Assembly: GCA_015064945.1 (NCBI GenBank)
Contig: SVRF01000009.1
Coordinates: 1-47,385, forward strand
Direction: 5' to 3'
DNA length: 47,385 nucleotides
DNA from: Oscillospiraceae bacterium
GTDB taxonomy: Bacteria > Bacillota > Clostridia > Oscillospirales > CAG-382
How positions within the stretch are numbered: position 1 is the first letter of the stretch; every line of letters begins with the position of its first letter. Shown piece after piece: positions 33,604 to 42,061 of this stretch. The translations under genes were made by a program, and so were the position numbers. Under the pieces are notes generated by a model. That model searched no databases, was not told the origin of the DNA, and worked only from the letters and a program-made list of their open reading frames with translations.

Positions 33604-34491
33604 ATGGCAAAAAAATTGACCAGAGCTCAAAAGAAGGGCGACAAACCAAAGCGTCTGAACCGTTCAACGGGCGGCGATGCGGGTATATTTGTTTTCCTTG
33701 CTTTGTTTGGCGTAATTATGGTTTTCCCTATGGTATACGCTATTTCTCAGTCTCTCAAGCCTCTTGATGAATTGTGGCGTTTCCCTCCCAGAGTTTTTGT
33801 TGAGAACCCAACAGCTAAGAACTACAAAGATTTGTTCCGTATGTTGGGCGATGCATGGGTACCTTTCTCACGTTACATATTTAACACTGTGTTCATTTCC
33901 GTGTTAGGTACAGCAGGCAACGTATTGTTTTCTTCCTTGGCAGCTTATGCTCTTGCTAAGATTGCTTTCCCCGGCAGAAAATTCTTCTTTAAGATAGTTG
34001 TATATTCGTTGATGTTTAACTCAACGGTTACGGGTATAACAAACTTTATTACCATGTCTTTGTTTGGTATGATCGATACTTACTGGGCAATTATTGTTCC
34101 TGCATGGTGTACGACTTACGGCTTGTATTTGATGAAGCAGTTTATGGAGACTTCGGTTTCGGACCCTGTTTTGGAATCTGCAAGACTTGAAGGCGCTAGT
34201 GAAATGAAAATATTCTGGGTTATTGCAATGCCCATGGTTAAACCTGCTTGGGTAACCCTCATAATATTTGCGTTTAACGGTTTGTGGAATAGTGGTACAA
34301 GTACTTATATCTATAGCGAGCAGCTTAAGACCTTTAACTACGCTATAAGCCAAGTTGTTTCCGCTGGTATCGCAAGAGCCGGTGCTTCTGCAGCGTCTAC
34401 AGTTGTTACAATGATCGTTCCGATTATCGTGTTTATAATTACACAAAGCAACGTAATTCAGACGATGTCTACTTCCGGTATGAAAGACTAA
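33604..34491 (+). CDS. Sugar ABC permease, MalG/UgpE type (pair 1)
   Basis: 295 residues. The N-terminal basic tail (KKLTRAQKKGDKPKRLNRS) is followed by membrane segments from about 30 onwards (GIFVFLALFGVIMVFPMVYA). The EAA loop is ESARLEGASEMKIFWVIAMPMVKP. It forms a heterodimer with the permease encoded immediately upstream. It probably imports an oligosaccharide delivered by the fused binding protein. The next gene is 13 bases away with its own AAGGAGG site. Confidence 0.93.
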   Translation: MAKKLTRAQKKGDKPKRLNRSTGGDAGIFVFLALFGVIMVFPMVYAISQSLKPLDELWRFPPRVFVENPTAKNYKDLFRMLGDAWVPFSRYIFNTVFISVLGTAGNVLFSSLAAYALAKIAFPGRKFFFKIVVYSLMFNSTVTGITNFITMSLFGMIDTYWAIIVPAWCTTYGLYLMKQFMETSVSDPVLESARLEGASEMKIFWVIAMPMVKPAWVTLIIFAFNGLWNSGTSTYIYSEQLKTFNYAISQVVSAGIARAGASAASTVVTMIVPIIVFIITQSNVIQTMSTSGMKD

Positions 34492-34504
34492 TAAGGAGGA
34501 TAAC

Positions 34505-36841
34505 ATGAAAAAGCGATTAATTAAAATTTTAGTGTTGTCGTTTTGCATCGTTATGCTTCTTGGCAGCATTTCAGCAAGCGCAATAGTTCCTTATACCACT
34601 TATACGTATGACGTAAACGGTAAGATGGTTAAAAGCCCTCATGCATACGTTTCGTCTACACTTATTACAGCAAATTCTGTTTTGAAAAAATTCGAAGCAG
34701 GTGCTAATAAGAATGCAAGCGCTCTATATACAACCGACGACATAGCTTTCGGATCTATAGAGGACGTTTGTACCGATGAAGAAGAGAACGTGTATCTCTC
34801 TGACTCCATAAACAACAACGTAAAGGTTTTGGATAAAAACTATGCGTTGAAGTTTATCATCAGCGAGTTTATTAACGATGAAGGTGTTCATGACTCTTTG
34901 TCCGGCCCCACAGGCTTGTATGTATCCGACACTGAAATTTATGTTGCAGATACGAAAAACAAGCGTATAGTTATATTTGACAAGCTTGGTAATTTTGTGT
35001 GCATAGTTCCCGAACCTTCCAGCGATGTTATGCCTGCAAACAGCATTTATACTCCTATAGCTGTTGCCGCAGACCAAGCGGGGCGTGTTTATGTTGTTTC
35101 TCAGAGTACTAACTACGGCGTTATTTCTCTTAACAGAGATGGATCTTTTAATAACTTTATCGGTCCTCAAAAGGTTTCTTATAACGCATTTACTATCTTG
35201 TGGCGTTCTTTGTTCCTCAGCGATGAGCAGATTGCTGCAGGTGAAAAGTTTGTACCAACCGAGTATAACAACATCACAATTGACTCTGAAGGTTTCCTTT
35301 TTGTAACTACATCCTCTATCGACGCTGCTAAGCAGCAGGAAGCTATAACGGCGCGAGATAAGACCGCAGACTTCGCACCTGTTAAAAAGCTTAATCCCAA
35401 CGGAAGTGACGTTTTGCGACGCAACGGGTTTTATCCTCCTTCCGGTGAAGTTGATGTTAACACTATTGCGACGGCTGAAAATGCTATAACAGGCGCTTCT
35501 GTTATTGTTGACGTCGCTCTTGGGCCCTCCGGCATGTGGAGTATAATCGACCAAAAACGTAGCCGTATATTTACATATGACAATAACGGCAACCTATTAT
35601 TTGCTTTTGGTGACAAGGGTGAACAAATAGGGCAGGGCACAGCCTTTAACGCAATAGCATATCAGGGTACAAAAATGCTTGTTCTCAGCGACCTTAATAT
35701 CATAACCGTTTATGAAAGAACCGAGTATGGTGATTTGGTTGCTGCGGCTTTGCAGAATACTTTGGATCAAAACTATGATTTATCTGTAGAGTATTATAAG
35801 AGTATTCTCCAGCACAACAACAACTATGACAGTGCGTATATCGGCATTGCTCAGAGCTTGTATCGTGACGGTGAATATGAAGAGTCTATGAAGTATTGTA
35901 AGCTTGCTTACGATACCGAAAACTATTCTATTGCCTATGCTGCTTTGCGTAAACAATGGATAGAAAAGTATGTTTATTGGATTCCCGTTGTTATTGTTGC
36001 TTTCTTCTTTATCCTCAGCAAGTGTATGTCATACATTTCTAAGGTAAACAAGAAGGGTCTTGTTTACAAAGAAAAGCGCACCCTTAAGGAAGAAGTGTTT
36101 TATGCATTCCATATTTTGACACATCCTTTTGACGGCTTCTGGGATCTTAAGCATGAAAAGCGCGGCTCCATTAAGGGCGCGACAACAATCCTTATAATTA
36201 CAGTTATTGCTTTTGTTTACCAATCTATGGGTAGAGGGTATCTTTTTGATCCCTACAACGAAGGCGCAAACATAATGATGACGATTTTGTCAGTACTTTT
36301 GCCGGTTGTTCTTTGGGTTACAGCAAACTGGTGCTTGACAACATTGTTTGACGGCGAAGGTAGTTTGAAGGATGTATATGTTACCACATGTTATGCAATC
36401 CTTCCTCTTCCCCTAACGATTATTCCTTCTGTTTTTGCATCTAATTTCACTGTTTTAGATGAACAGGGCTTGGTAAATCTTCTTACAGGCATTGGTTTTG
36501 TTTGGGCATTTATGCTACTGTTCTTCGGCGTAATGGTTATTCATGACTACGGCTTGTTTAAGAATCTCATAACAATATTGGGTAGTATCATTGCAATGGC
36601 GTTTATCATGTTCATAGGCATATTGTTTACTAGCCTTGTACAAAAGATTGCATCTTTCATCTACACAATATTTATTGAGCTTAAGTTGAGAGGTAGTACC
36701 GACAGCATAGGCGAGTTCTTTGCTAAACCTCTTAATGTTATTATAACCGTTGTTGCTGTAATCGCTGTTATAGCTATATTCGTTCTTGCAAGTAAGGGAA
36801 TGAAGAAACTTAAAGAAAAATTCGGAAAGGTAGGTAGATAA
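34505..36841 (+). CDS. NHL-repeat, TPR-like and Yip1-like membrane protein
   Basis: 778 residues after TAAGGAGG. A signal peptide (KKRLIKILVLSFCIVMLLG...ASA) exports about 390 residues of NHL/beta-propeller-type repeats. Repeated units are visible: FGSIEDVCTDEEENVYLSDS, LSGPTGLYVSDTEIYVADT (followed by KNKRIVIFD), YTPIAVAADQAGRVYVVSQS and VALGPSGMWSIIDQKRSRIF. A TPR-like pair of helices (SVEYYKSILQHNNNYDSAYI, DGEYEESMKYCKLAY) precedes a membrane segment at about 497-513. The last 250 residues carry five or so membrane segments of Yip1 type (GATTILIITVIAFVYQSM; GSLKDVYVTTCYAILPLPLT). The propeller is therefore likely outside and the Yip1-like part in the membrane. Such proteins recur next to DUF5696 proteins and sugar permeases in Bacillota, as far as I recall, with no known function. 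A sensing or gating role is inference. Confidence 0.8.
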   Translation: MKKRLIKILVLSFCIVMLLGSISASAIVPYTTYTYDVNGKMVKSPHAYVSSTLITANSVLKKFEAGANKNASALYTTDDIAFGSIEDVCTDEEENVYLSDSINNNVKVLDKNYALKFIISEFINDEGVHDSLSGPTGLYVSDTEIYVADTKNKRIVIFDKLGNFVCIVPEPSSDVMPANSIYTPIAVAADQAGRVYVVSQSTNYGVISLNRDGSFNNFIGPQKVSYNAFTILWRSLFLSDEQIAAGEKFVPTEYNNITIDSEGFLFVTTSSIDAAKQQEAITARDKTADFAPVKKLNPNGSDVLRRNGFYPPSGEVDVNTIATAENAITGASVIVDVALGPSGMWSIIDQKRSRIFTYDNNGNLLFAFGDKGEQIGQGTAFNAIAYQGTKMLVLSDLNIITVYERTEYGDLVAAALQNTLDQNYDLSVEYYKSILQHNNNYDSAYIGIAQSLYRDGEYEESMKYCKLAYDTENYSIAYAALRKQWIEKYVYWIPVVIVAFFFILSKCMSYISKVNKKGLVYKEKRTLKEEVFYAFHILTHPFDGFWDLKHEKRGSIKGATTILIITVIAFVYQSMGRGYLFDPYNEGANIMMTILSVLLPVVLWVTANWCLTTLFDGEGSLKDVYVTTCYAILPLPLTIIPSVFASNFTVLDEQGLVNLLTGIGFVWAFMLLFFGVMVIHDYGLFKNLITILGSIIAMAFIMFIGILFTSLVQKIASFIYTIFIELKLRGSTDSIGEFFAKPLNVIITVVAVIAVIAIFVLASKGMKKLKEKFGKVGR

Positions 36842-36844
36842 TAT

Positions 36845-39748
36845 ATGAAAATGAATAAATTATTTACCGCCATTGCAATTGCTGTAATATTTGCATTGTG
36901 TGTTCCTTTCTGTTGCGTTCTTTCTGTTGCTGCCGCTGAAGAAGAACAAGCTAACAAGTGGGATAGTTTGCAAGCGGCTTATATGGCTGCACCTTTTGCT
37001 AATATCGCGGAGCGTATTTATGCGAATGGTCCTACTGTTGATCCTGTTACGGGTAGTATACCTTCTATGAAGCTAATATATCCTACTATTGAGGCTTTTG
37101 AAAAGGTAGAAGATAAGTTCGCTTTGAAAATTGAAAATGCTCAATACGCACTTTATGTTGACGATTTGACAGGCGAACTTGTGTGCCTTAAGTTGGTTGA
37201 TAGAGATGAAGACGGTTATGCCGATGTACATCCCGACTTCCTTTCTTCTACAGTTAAAGATATAGACAATAATGATGTCAGTGTTTTTGACTATTGTGGT
37301 AAATGGGCTACCAACCCTTACAGCATCGGTAGCTCTACTGCAGCAACTTCTGTTAAGGCACAGCTTTATTCTCAGCTTATTATTGAATACACCGATAACG
37401 GTGTTGCTGAGAAGTATTATAGCTTTGAAGAATCAGCACTTTATGACCAAATTAAAGTTTCCGGCATTAAAAACGGTGCCAGGGTTGAATACGCTGTAGG
37501 TGAACAAGCTGTTAAGTATCTTGTACCTTTCTTCATTACTGAAGAAAAATACAACGCTTTGATGGCACAGGTTGAAGAAGGCCTTCGTGCTGCTTATCCT
37601 AATGACAGTGACTTTAATTTTTATTTTGAAAAAGCTACGGTTCTTTATCGCGACTATTCAAAAGACGACCTTGCCGGCCAGCCTGAGTATATAATTAACG
37701 CAGTTGAGCGTTTGGGCACATGTTATTTGTACGACTATAAAACCGGCAAAGGTAAAAACCTTGACCTTTTGGAAAGTTACATTTCCGAGTATACCAACTA
37801 TACTTACGAGCAGTTGGATGAAGATCATGCTGAAACAGGTTACACAGTTGCTACCGAAGCTCCCGCTTCCTTTAAGTTAGCTATTGAGTATACCTTTGAC
37901 GAGTATGGTATGATGATTCGTTGTTCCGCTGGTAATATACGATTTGACTCTTCTTCTTTCCAGTTGGATGACGTATACTTGCTTCCATATGCAGGTGCTG
38001 GTGACATTAACAATGAAGGCTTTGCGCTTTATCCTGATGGTTCCGGTGCTATAATTGATTTTAAGGATGCACGCTCTCAAACCTTTACATTGGTTACAAC
38101 CGCTTACGGTCAGGACTATGCATTTTCAACGATTTCCGGTGCAAACAACGAAGATGCAAGATTACCTGTATTTGGTATGGCTGAAGTAACAACGGATGAT
38201 GAAGGAAATAAAAACTCTTCAGGTTTCTTGGCCTACGTTGAAGAGGGTGAGTCTTTGGCAGATATATCCGTGAATTGTATTGCCAATTCCCATCCTTATC
38301 TCCAGGCATATACCAAATTTAATCCCCGTCCTTCTGACCAATACAGTCTTAGCGGCGGTATTTCCAGTGGTTCCACTATGTGGACTGTTGAAGCTAAGCG
38401 TAAGTATACCCGTAACTATAGAGTGAGAATTTTCATTTTGGAGGAGCAGGATACAAGCTATTCCGAAATGGCTAACACCTTGCGTAGTTACTTGATTGAC
38501 AAAGGCGTTATTTCTTTGATGGACGAAAAAGAAGACAAAGACATACCTTTGGTAATCGAAACATTGGGCGCTATAGAAACCACTGCCCGTATTTTGGGTG
38601 TTCCTTATGCTAAGATGCAAGCACTTACTTCTTTTGAGGATGTTCAAAAGAACATAGTAGGGAAGTTGCGCGGCGAAGACGTTGCCGAACCTATTAATAA
38701 CATAGTTGTTAAGCTTAACGGCTGGTTGGACGGCGGTCTTGACTATAATGTTCCCAGTGGTGTAGAAATTGAAGATGCTCTTGGTGGTGAAGACGGCTTT
38801 AAGAGCTTGGTTGATTTCTGTAAGAAGAATAATGTAACACTTTATCCTGATTTTGATTTCTCTTATTCAAGAGTGGATGAAATGTTCGATGGCTTTGATG
38901 CAGATAAGGATTTGGCTCGTACAATAGACGACAGAAAGTCTTATAAGAAGACCTATAATCCTATTTATCAAACATACGATTATAGCGGCCAAGGCGTTAT
39001 TTCTTCTAACAGAATGATGCATTTTTATGATTCTACTTATGCTGAGTATAAGAATTACAAAATCGGCAACATTTCTGTTTCTACATTGGGCGGCAACTTG
39101 AATTCCGACTTCAATGAAGACGATCCTTTAAATAGAGAGGACTCTAAAGTTTTAGTTGACAGACTCCTTAAGAAAGTCAGCGAGCAGAACGAAAATGTAA
39201 TGCTTTCCGGTGGTAATATTTTCACTGTTAAGTATGCAGATATAATCCTCGACGTTCCTCTTGAAGATTCTCTGCTTAGATACACTTCTACCGAGATACC
39301 TTTCTACAGCATGGTTCTTCACGGCTCTGTTGAATATGCGGGTTCAGCTTTGAACCTTGCAGGTGATTATCAGGCTTCTGTTTTGAAGACGATCGAAAGC
39401 GGTGCAGTTCCTTACTTTATTGTTGCTGCACAAAACACTTCTGACCTTAAGAATAGTGGCGTTTATTCCATGTATTACTCTGTAAGATACAGCATTTGGC
39501 TTGAAGATATCTATTATACGTATCACAAAATTAACGATGTTCTTAAAAACGTTAAATATAGCCAAATAATTAAGCATGAATTCCTTGACGACTATTATAA
39601 CGTTGTTCGTGTAACTTACGATAACGGTTATTCTATTGTTGTTAACTACAATGATGAAGAATTTACTTATCGTGATAACGGAATTTATACTGTTGACGCA
39701 TCCGGTATTTTGATATTCAAAGACGGTGCGCTTGTAACAAATGAGTAA
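36845..39748 (+). CDS. Large exported DUF5696-like protein
   Basis: 967 residues. ATG 36845 lies 3 bases after the previous stop and uses AAAGGTAGG at the end of that gene. An N-terminal signal peptide (KMNKLFTAIAIAVIFALCVPFCCVLSVAAA) is followed by a long extracellular protein without an obvious membrane anchor. The middle contains beta-rich stretches (EYTFDEYGMMIRCSAGNI; LYPDGSGAIIDFKD; AEVTTDDEGNKNSSGFLAYVEEGES). The last third has alpha/beta segments with NIVVKLNGWLDGGLDYNVPS, VTLYPDFDFSYSRVDEMFDG and FYSMVLHGSVEYAGSALNLA, which look like a TIM-barrel-like enzyme core. Candidate acidic residues occur in DFDFSY. I match it to the DUF5696 type only by memory of layout and context. Extracellular glycan recognition or hydrolysis is a reasonable hypothesis, not established. 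Confidence 0.72.
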   Translation: MKMNKLFTAIAIAVIFALCVPFCCVLSVAAAEEEQANKWDSLQAAYMAAPFANIAERIYANGPTVDPVTGSIPSMKLIYPTIEAFEKVEDKFALKIENAQYALYVDDLTGELVCLKLVDRDEDGYADVHPDFLSSTVKDIDNNDVSVFDYCGKWATNPYSIGSSTAATSVKAQLYSQLIIEYTDNGVAEKYYSFEESALYDQIKVSGIKNGARVEYAVGEQAVKYLVPFFITEEKYNALMAQVEEGLRAAYPNDSDFNFYFEKATVLYRDYSKDDLAGQPEYIINAVERLGTCYLYDYKTGKGKNLDLLESYISEYTNYTYEQLDEDHAETGYTVATEAPASFKLAIEYTFDEYGMMIRCSAGNIRFDSSSFQLDDVYLLPYAGAGDINNEGFALYPDGSGAIIDFKDARSQTFTLVTTAYGQDYAFSTISGANNEDARLPVFGMAEVTTDDEGNKNSSGFLAYVEEGESLADISVNCIANSHPYLQAYTKFNPRPSDQYSLSGGISSGSTMWTVEAKRKYTRNYRVRIFILEEQDTSYSEMANTLRSYLIDKGVISLMDEKEDKDIPLVIETLGAIETTARILGVPYAKMQALTSFEDVQKNIVGKLRGEDVAEPINNIVVKLNGWLDGGLDYNVPSGVEIEDALGGEDGFKSLVDFCKKNNVTLYPDFDFSYSRVDEMFDGFDADKDLARTIDDRKSYKKTYNPIYQTYDYSGQGVISSNRMMHFYDSTYAEYKNYKIGNISVSTLGGNLNSDFNEDDPLNREDSKVLVDRLLKKVSEQNENVMLSGGNIFTVKYADIILDVPLEDSLLRYTSTEIPFYSMVLHGSVEYAGSALNLAGDYQASVLKTIESGAVPYFIVAAQNTSDLKNSGVYSMYYSVRYSIWLEDIYYTYHKINDVLKNVKYSQIIKHEFLDDYYNVVRVTYDNGYSIVVNYNDEEFTYRDNGIYTVDASGILIFKDGALVTNE

Positions 39749-39764
39749 GGGGGCCGGAGATAAT

Positions 39765-40748
39765 ATGAAAAACAAAATAACAGTTTCTTCTTTGAGTTGT
39801 CCGGCAAAAAGGCGTAAGTCTAAATCGTTGGAAAAGCGCAGAGCAAGGATGGGGTATGTATTTGTACTGCCTTTTATATTGGGCTTTGCTTTTATATACC
39901 TTCCTATGATTATTGAGTCCTTGAGAATAAGCTTCAGCCAAATAGATGCAACCGTCCAGCCCGTTGCGTATAACTATGTCGGTTTTCAAAACTATATAGA
40001 AGCGTTTAAGGGTGAAGATGTAAGGTTTTTGCAGGAGTTAGGTACAAATCTATTGGATTTGCTTTTGGATGTTCCCGCAATAGTAATATTCTCCTTATTC
40101 CTTGCAATTATTCTTAATCAAAAAATGCGTGGTAGAGCGGTGTTTAGAGCTATATTCTTTATCCCTGTTATAGTTTCTACAGGTATAATCGAATATATCG
40201 ATATTGCTGCAAATACTATGACAGAAAGCATGGGCGCTGTTAACTCCGGTGGTGAGGCCGGTCAGGCGGCATCTGCAGGTGCAGAAATCATTAATCAGAT
40301 TGACGTACAAAAATTCTTTGCAAACATGGCTGTTGGTGAAGGGTTAGTAAACTACGTTACCGGTCTTGTTAATGACGTTTACGGCATAATTAACCGTTCC
40401 GGTGTACAGTTGCTGATATTCCTTGCAGGTTTGCAGTCTATTTCTCCTGCGATTTATGAATCTGCTTACATTGAAGGTTCGTCTTCTTGGGAAACGTTTT
40501 GGAAGATAACCTTCCCCATGATAAGCCCTATGATCCTTGTTAATGCAATATACACCATAATCGATGCATTTACGACCGAATCTAATAACGTTATGAAGTA
40601 TATTACAGAAATTAACGAAACTTCCGGTACAACCAATCTGTCTTTGGCAATGTCCATGTCTTGGATGTATTTCTTGGTAATTTTGGTGATTATAGGTGCG
40701 GTTGCGGGTATTATATCTGCTTACGTATTCTATCAACGTAGAGACTAA
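39765..40748 (+). CDS. Sugar ABC permease, MalF/UgpA type (pair 2)
   Basis: 327 residues. ATG 39765 is preferred: GGGGGCCGGAG lies 5 bases upstream, whereas ATG 39741 is inside the preceding gene. The basic N-tail leads to membrane segments from about 35 (GYVFVLPFILGFAFIYLPMI). The EAA loop is ESAYIEGSSSWETFWKITFPMISP. An unusual hydrophilic insertion of about 60 residues (TMTESMGAVNSGGEAGQAAS to about GEGLVNYVTGL) lies between membrane segments, probably outside the cell. It could contact the large exported proteins of the operon (inference). Confidence 0.93.
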   Translation: MKNKITVSSLSCPAKRRKSKSLEKRRARMGYVFVLPFILGFAFIYLPMIIESLRISFSQIDATVQPVAYNYVGFQNYIEAFKGEDVRFLQELGTNLLDLLLDVPAIVIFSLFLAIILNQKMRGRAVFRAIFFIPVIVSTGIIEYIDIAANTMTESMGAVNSGGEAGQAASAGAEIINQIDVQKFFANMAVGEGLVNYVTGLVNDVYGIINRSGVQLLIFLAGLQSISPAIYESAYIEGSSSWETFWKITFPMISPMILVNAIYTIIDAFTTESNNVMKYITEINETSGTTNLSLAMSMSWMYFLVILVIIGAVAGIISAYVFYQRRD

Positions 40749-40766
40749 GAAAGGGGGAAATGATAT

Positions 40767-41801
40767 ATGGATTCTTTCGACAGACCTAATTATTCAAAAA
40801 AGAACATAAAGTTTGATGAAAATGTATCCCGTTGGACTCGTTTTAAGTATAAGTATCTGACCCTTTTCGCTTTAAAAAAGTTCTTTTGGGCGTTGTTTAG
40901 ATACGCATTGCTTGTAGGTATTTCTTACGTTATTCTTTTCCCTTATTATTCAAAGATTTCTACATCTTTGATGTCGGGTGAGGATTTCGTTGACATTACA
41001 GTAAAACTCGTACCTAAGTATCCTACACTTGATACTTACAAGATGATTCTAAATGAAACTTCGTTTTGGCAGGCAACTTTGAACACGGGGCTTGTATCCT
41101 TGTTCTGTGGCGTCGTTCAGATGCTGATGTGCTCTTTGGTTGGTTATGGTTTCTCCAAGTTCAATTTCAAAGGAAAGTCTTTGTTATTCTTGTTTGTGAT
41201 TATAACCCTAGTAATTCCCCACAAGACGATGCAGTCTACCATGAGATTTTTCTTCCAAGACTTTAAGATTTGGGGCATTCCCTTGGGTATTAACCTTCTT
41301 AATCCCGAATCTAATTCCGTAATCGCTTCTAACTGGCCTATCGCAATGCTGTCCTTCGGTGCTATTGGTTACAGAAACGGCTTGTACATATTTATGATGC
41401 GTCAGTTCTACAAAGGCGTTCCCGATGAACTTGAAGAAGCGGCTTACGTTGACGGTGCCGGTACAATGCGTACGTTTTGGCGTATAATCATTCCTATGTC
41501 CGTGCCTATGATGGTAACCATATTCATCTTTACCTTCTCTTGGCAGTGGACTGATAGATTCTATACCAAGATGCTGTATGCAAACTCCGATTACGTATTC
41601 TTTAACCAAATACTTGATGAGGTTCAAAAAACACCTACGACATTACGTTGGTTTAATGACTACGCACAGATCGCAAACAGTTATTCTCTTGCAATTCAGA
41701 ATGCTGTTGGTATACTTATTCTCATACCGCTTGTTATTATATTCCTCTTCGGTCAGAAGAAGCTTGTACAAGGTATCGAGCGTAGCGGCGTTACCGGTTA
41801 A
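40767..41801 (+). CDS. Sugar ABC permease, MalG/UgpE type (pair 2)
   Basis: 344 residues after AAAGGGGGA. A charged N-tail of about 45 residues is followed by membrane segments (FRYALLVGISYVILFPYYS and onward). The EAA loop is EAAYVDGAGTMRTFWRIIIPMSVP. It is the last gene of the operon, followed by a strong terminator. It is clearly paired with the previous permease. The long extracellular loop before the EAA helix (FFQDFKIWGIPLGINLLNPE) is longer than in MalG. Confidence 0.93.
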   Translation: MDSFDRPNYSKKNIKFDENVSRWTRFKYKYLTLFALKKFFWALFRYALLVGISYVILFPYYSKISTSLMSGEDFVDITVKLVPKYPTLDTYKMILNETSFWQATLNTGLVSLFCGVVQMLMCSLVGYGFSKFNFKGKSLLFLFVIITLVIPHKTMQSTMRFFFQDFKIWGIPLGINLLNPESNSVIASNWPIAMLSFGAIGYRNGLYIFMMRQFYKGVPDELEEAAYVDGAGTMRTFWRIIIPMSVPMMVTIFIFTFSWQWTDRFYTKMLYANSDYVFFNQILDEVQKTPTTLRWFNDYAQIANSYSLAIQNAVGILILIPLVIIFLFGQKKLVQGIERSGVTG

Positions 41802-41816
41802 TATTTATCAATTACA

Positions 41817-41855
41817 ATTTAAGGCGACTGCATTTGCGGTCGCCTTAATTGTTTG
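41817..41855 (+). terminator. Rho-independent terminator of the transport operon
   Basis: TTAAGGCGACTGC (41819-41831) pairs with GCGGTCGCCTTAA (41836-41848) around ATTT with one G-U pair. The 3' side continues TTGTTTGTTG. Confidence 0.9.
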
Positions 41856-41906
41856 TTGTGCGAAAAAGGTACTGCTATTTTTTTATAAAATTGTTTGTTT
41901 TATATG

Positions 41907-41935
41907 TTGACATAAAAGTATATATGTGATAACAT
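41907..41935 (+). promoter_or_regulatory. Promoter of the pyrimidine operon
   Basis: TTGACA (41907-41912), 17-base spacer, TAACAT (41930-41935). Transcription would start near 41942, giving a leader of about 120 bases before pyrC. Confidence 0.7.
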
Positions 41936-41941
41936 AAAACT

Positions 41942-42049
41942 ACAGAATATCTTTAAGTTCGATACAGTGATGTCGGCAAGGTAGAATATCAGTGGCGCAT
42001 TAATTGTGTCTGCTTTTTTGTGTCTTGCCGAAGAGGCAAGACTTTTTTT
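41942..42049 (+). promoter_or_regulatory. Transcription attenuator in the pyrC leader
   Basis: A terminator hairpin GTCTTGCC (42022-42029) / GGCAAGAC (42035-42042) with loop GAAGA and seven T residues ends 12 bases before the pyrC ATG. An upstream TCGGCAAG (41973-41980) is perfectly complementary to CTTGCCGA (42024-42031), so it can form an exclusive antiterminator by capturing the terminator's 5' arm. AGAATATC is repeated at 41944-41951 and 41983-41990. I did not find the PyrR recognition pattern seen in Bacillus pyr leaders. Confidence 0.8.
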
Positions 42050-42061
42050 GAGGTGGAATTT

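Noticed and set aside
41970-41984. Tiny reading frame ATG-TCG-GCA-AGG-TAG in the pyrC leader, overlapping the antiterminator arm
   Set aside because: No ribosome binding site in front and only four codons; kept as a curiosity rather than a leader peptide.
42020-42061. Upstream in-frame start for pyrC
   Set aside because: It would translate through the attenuator hairpin and lacks the family N-terminus; ATG 42062 has GAGGTGG.
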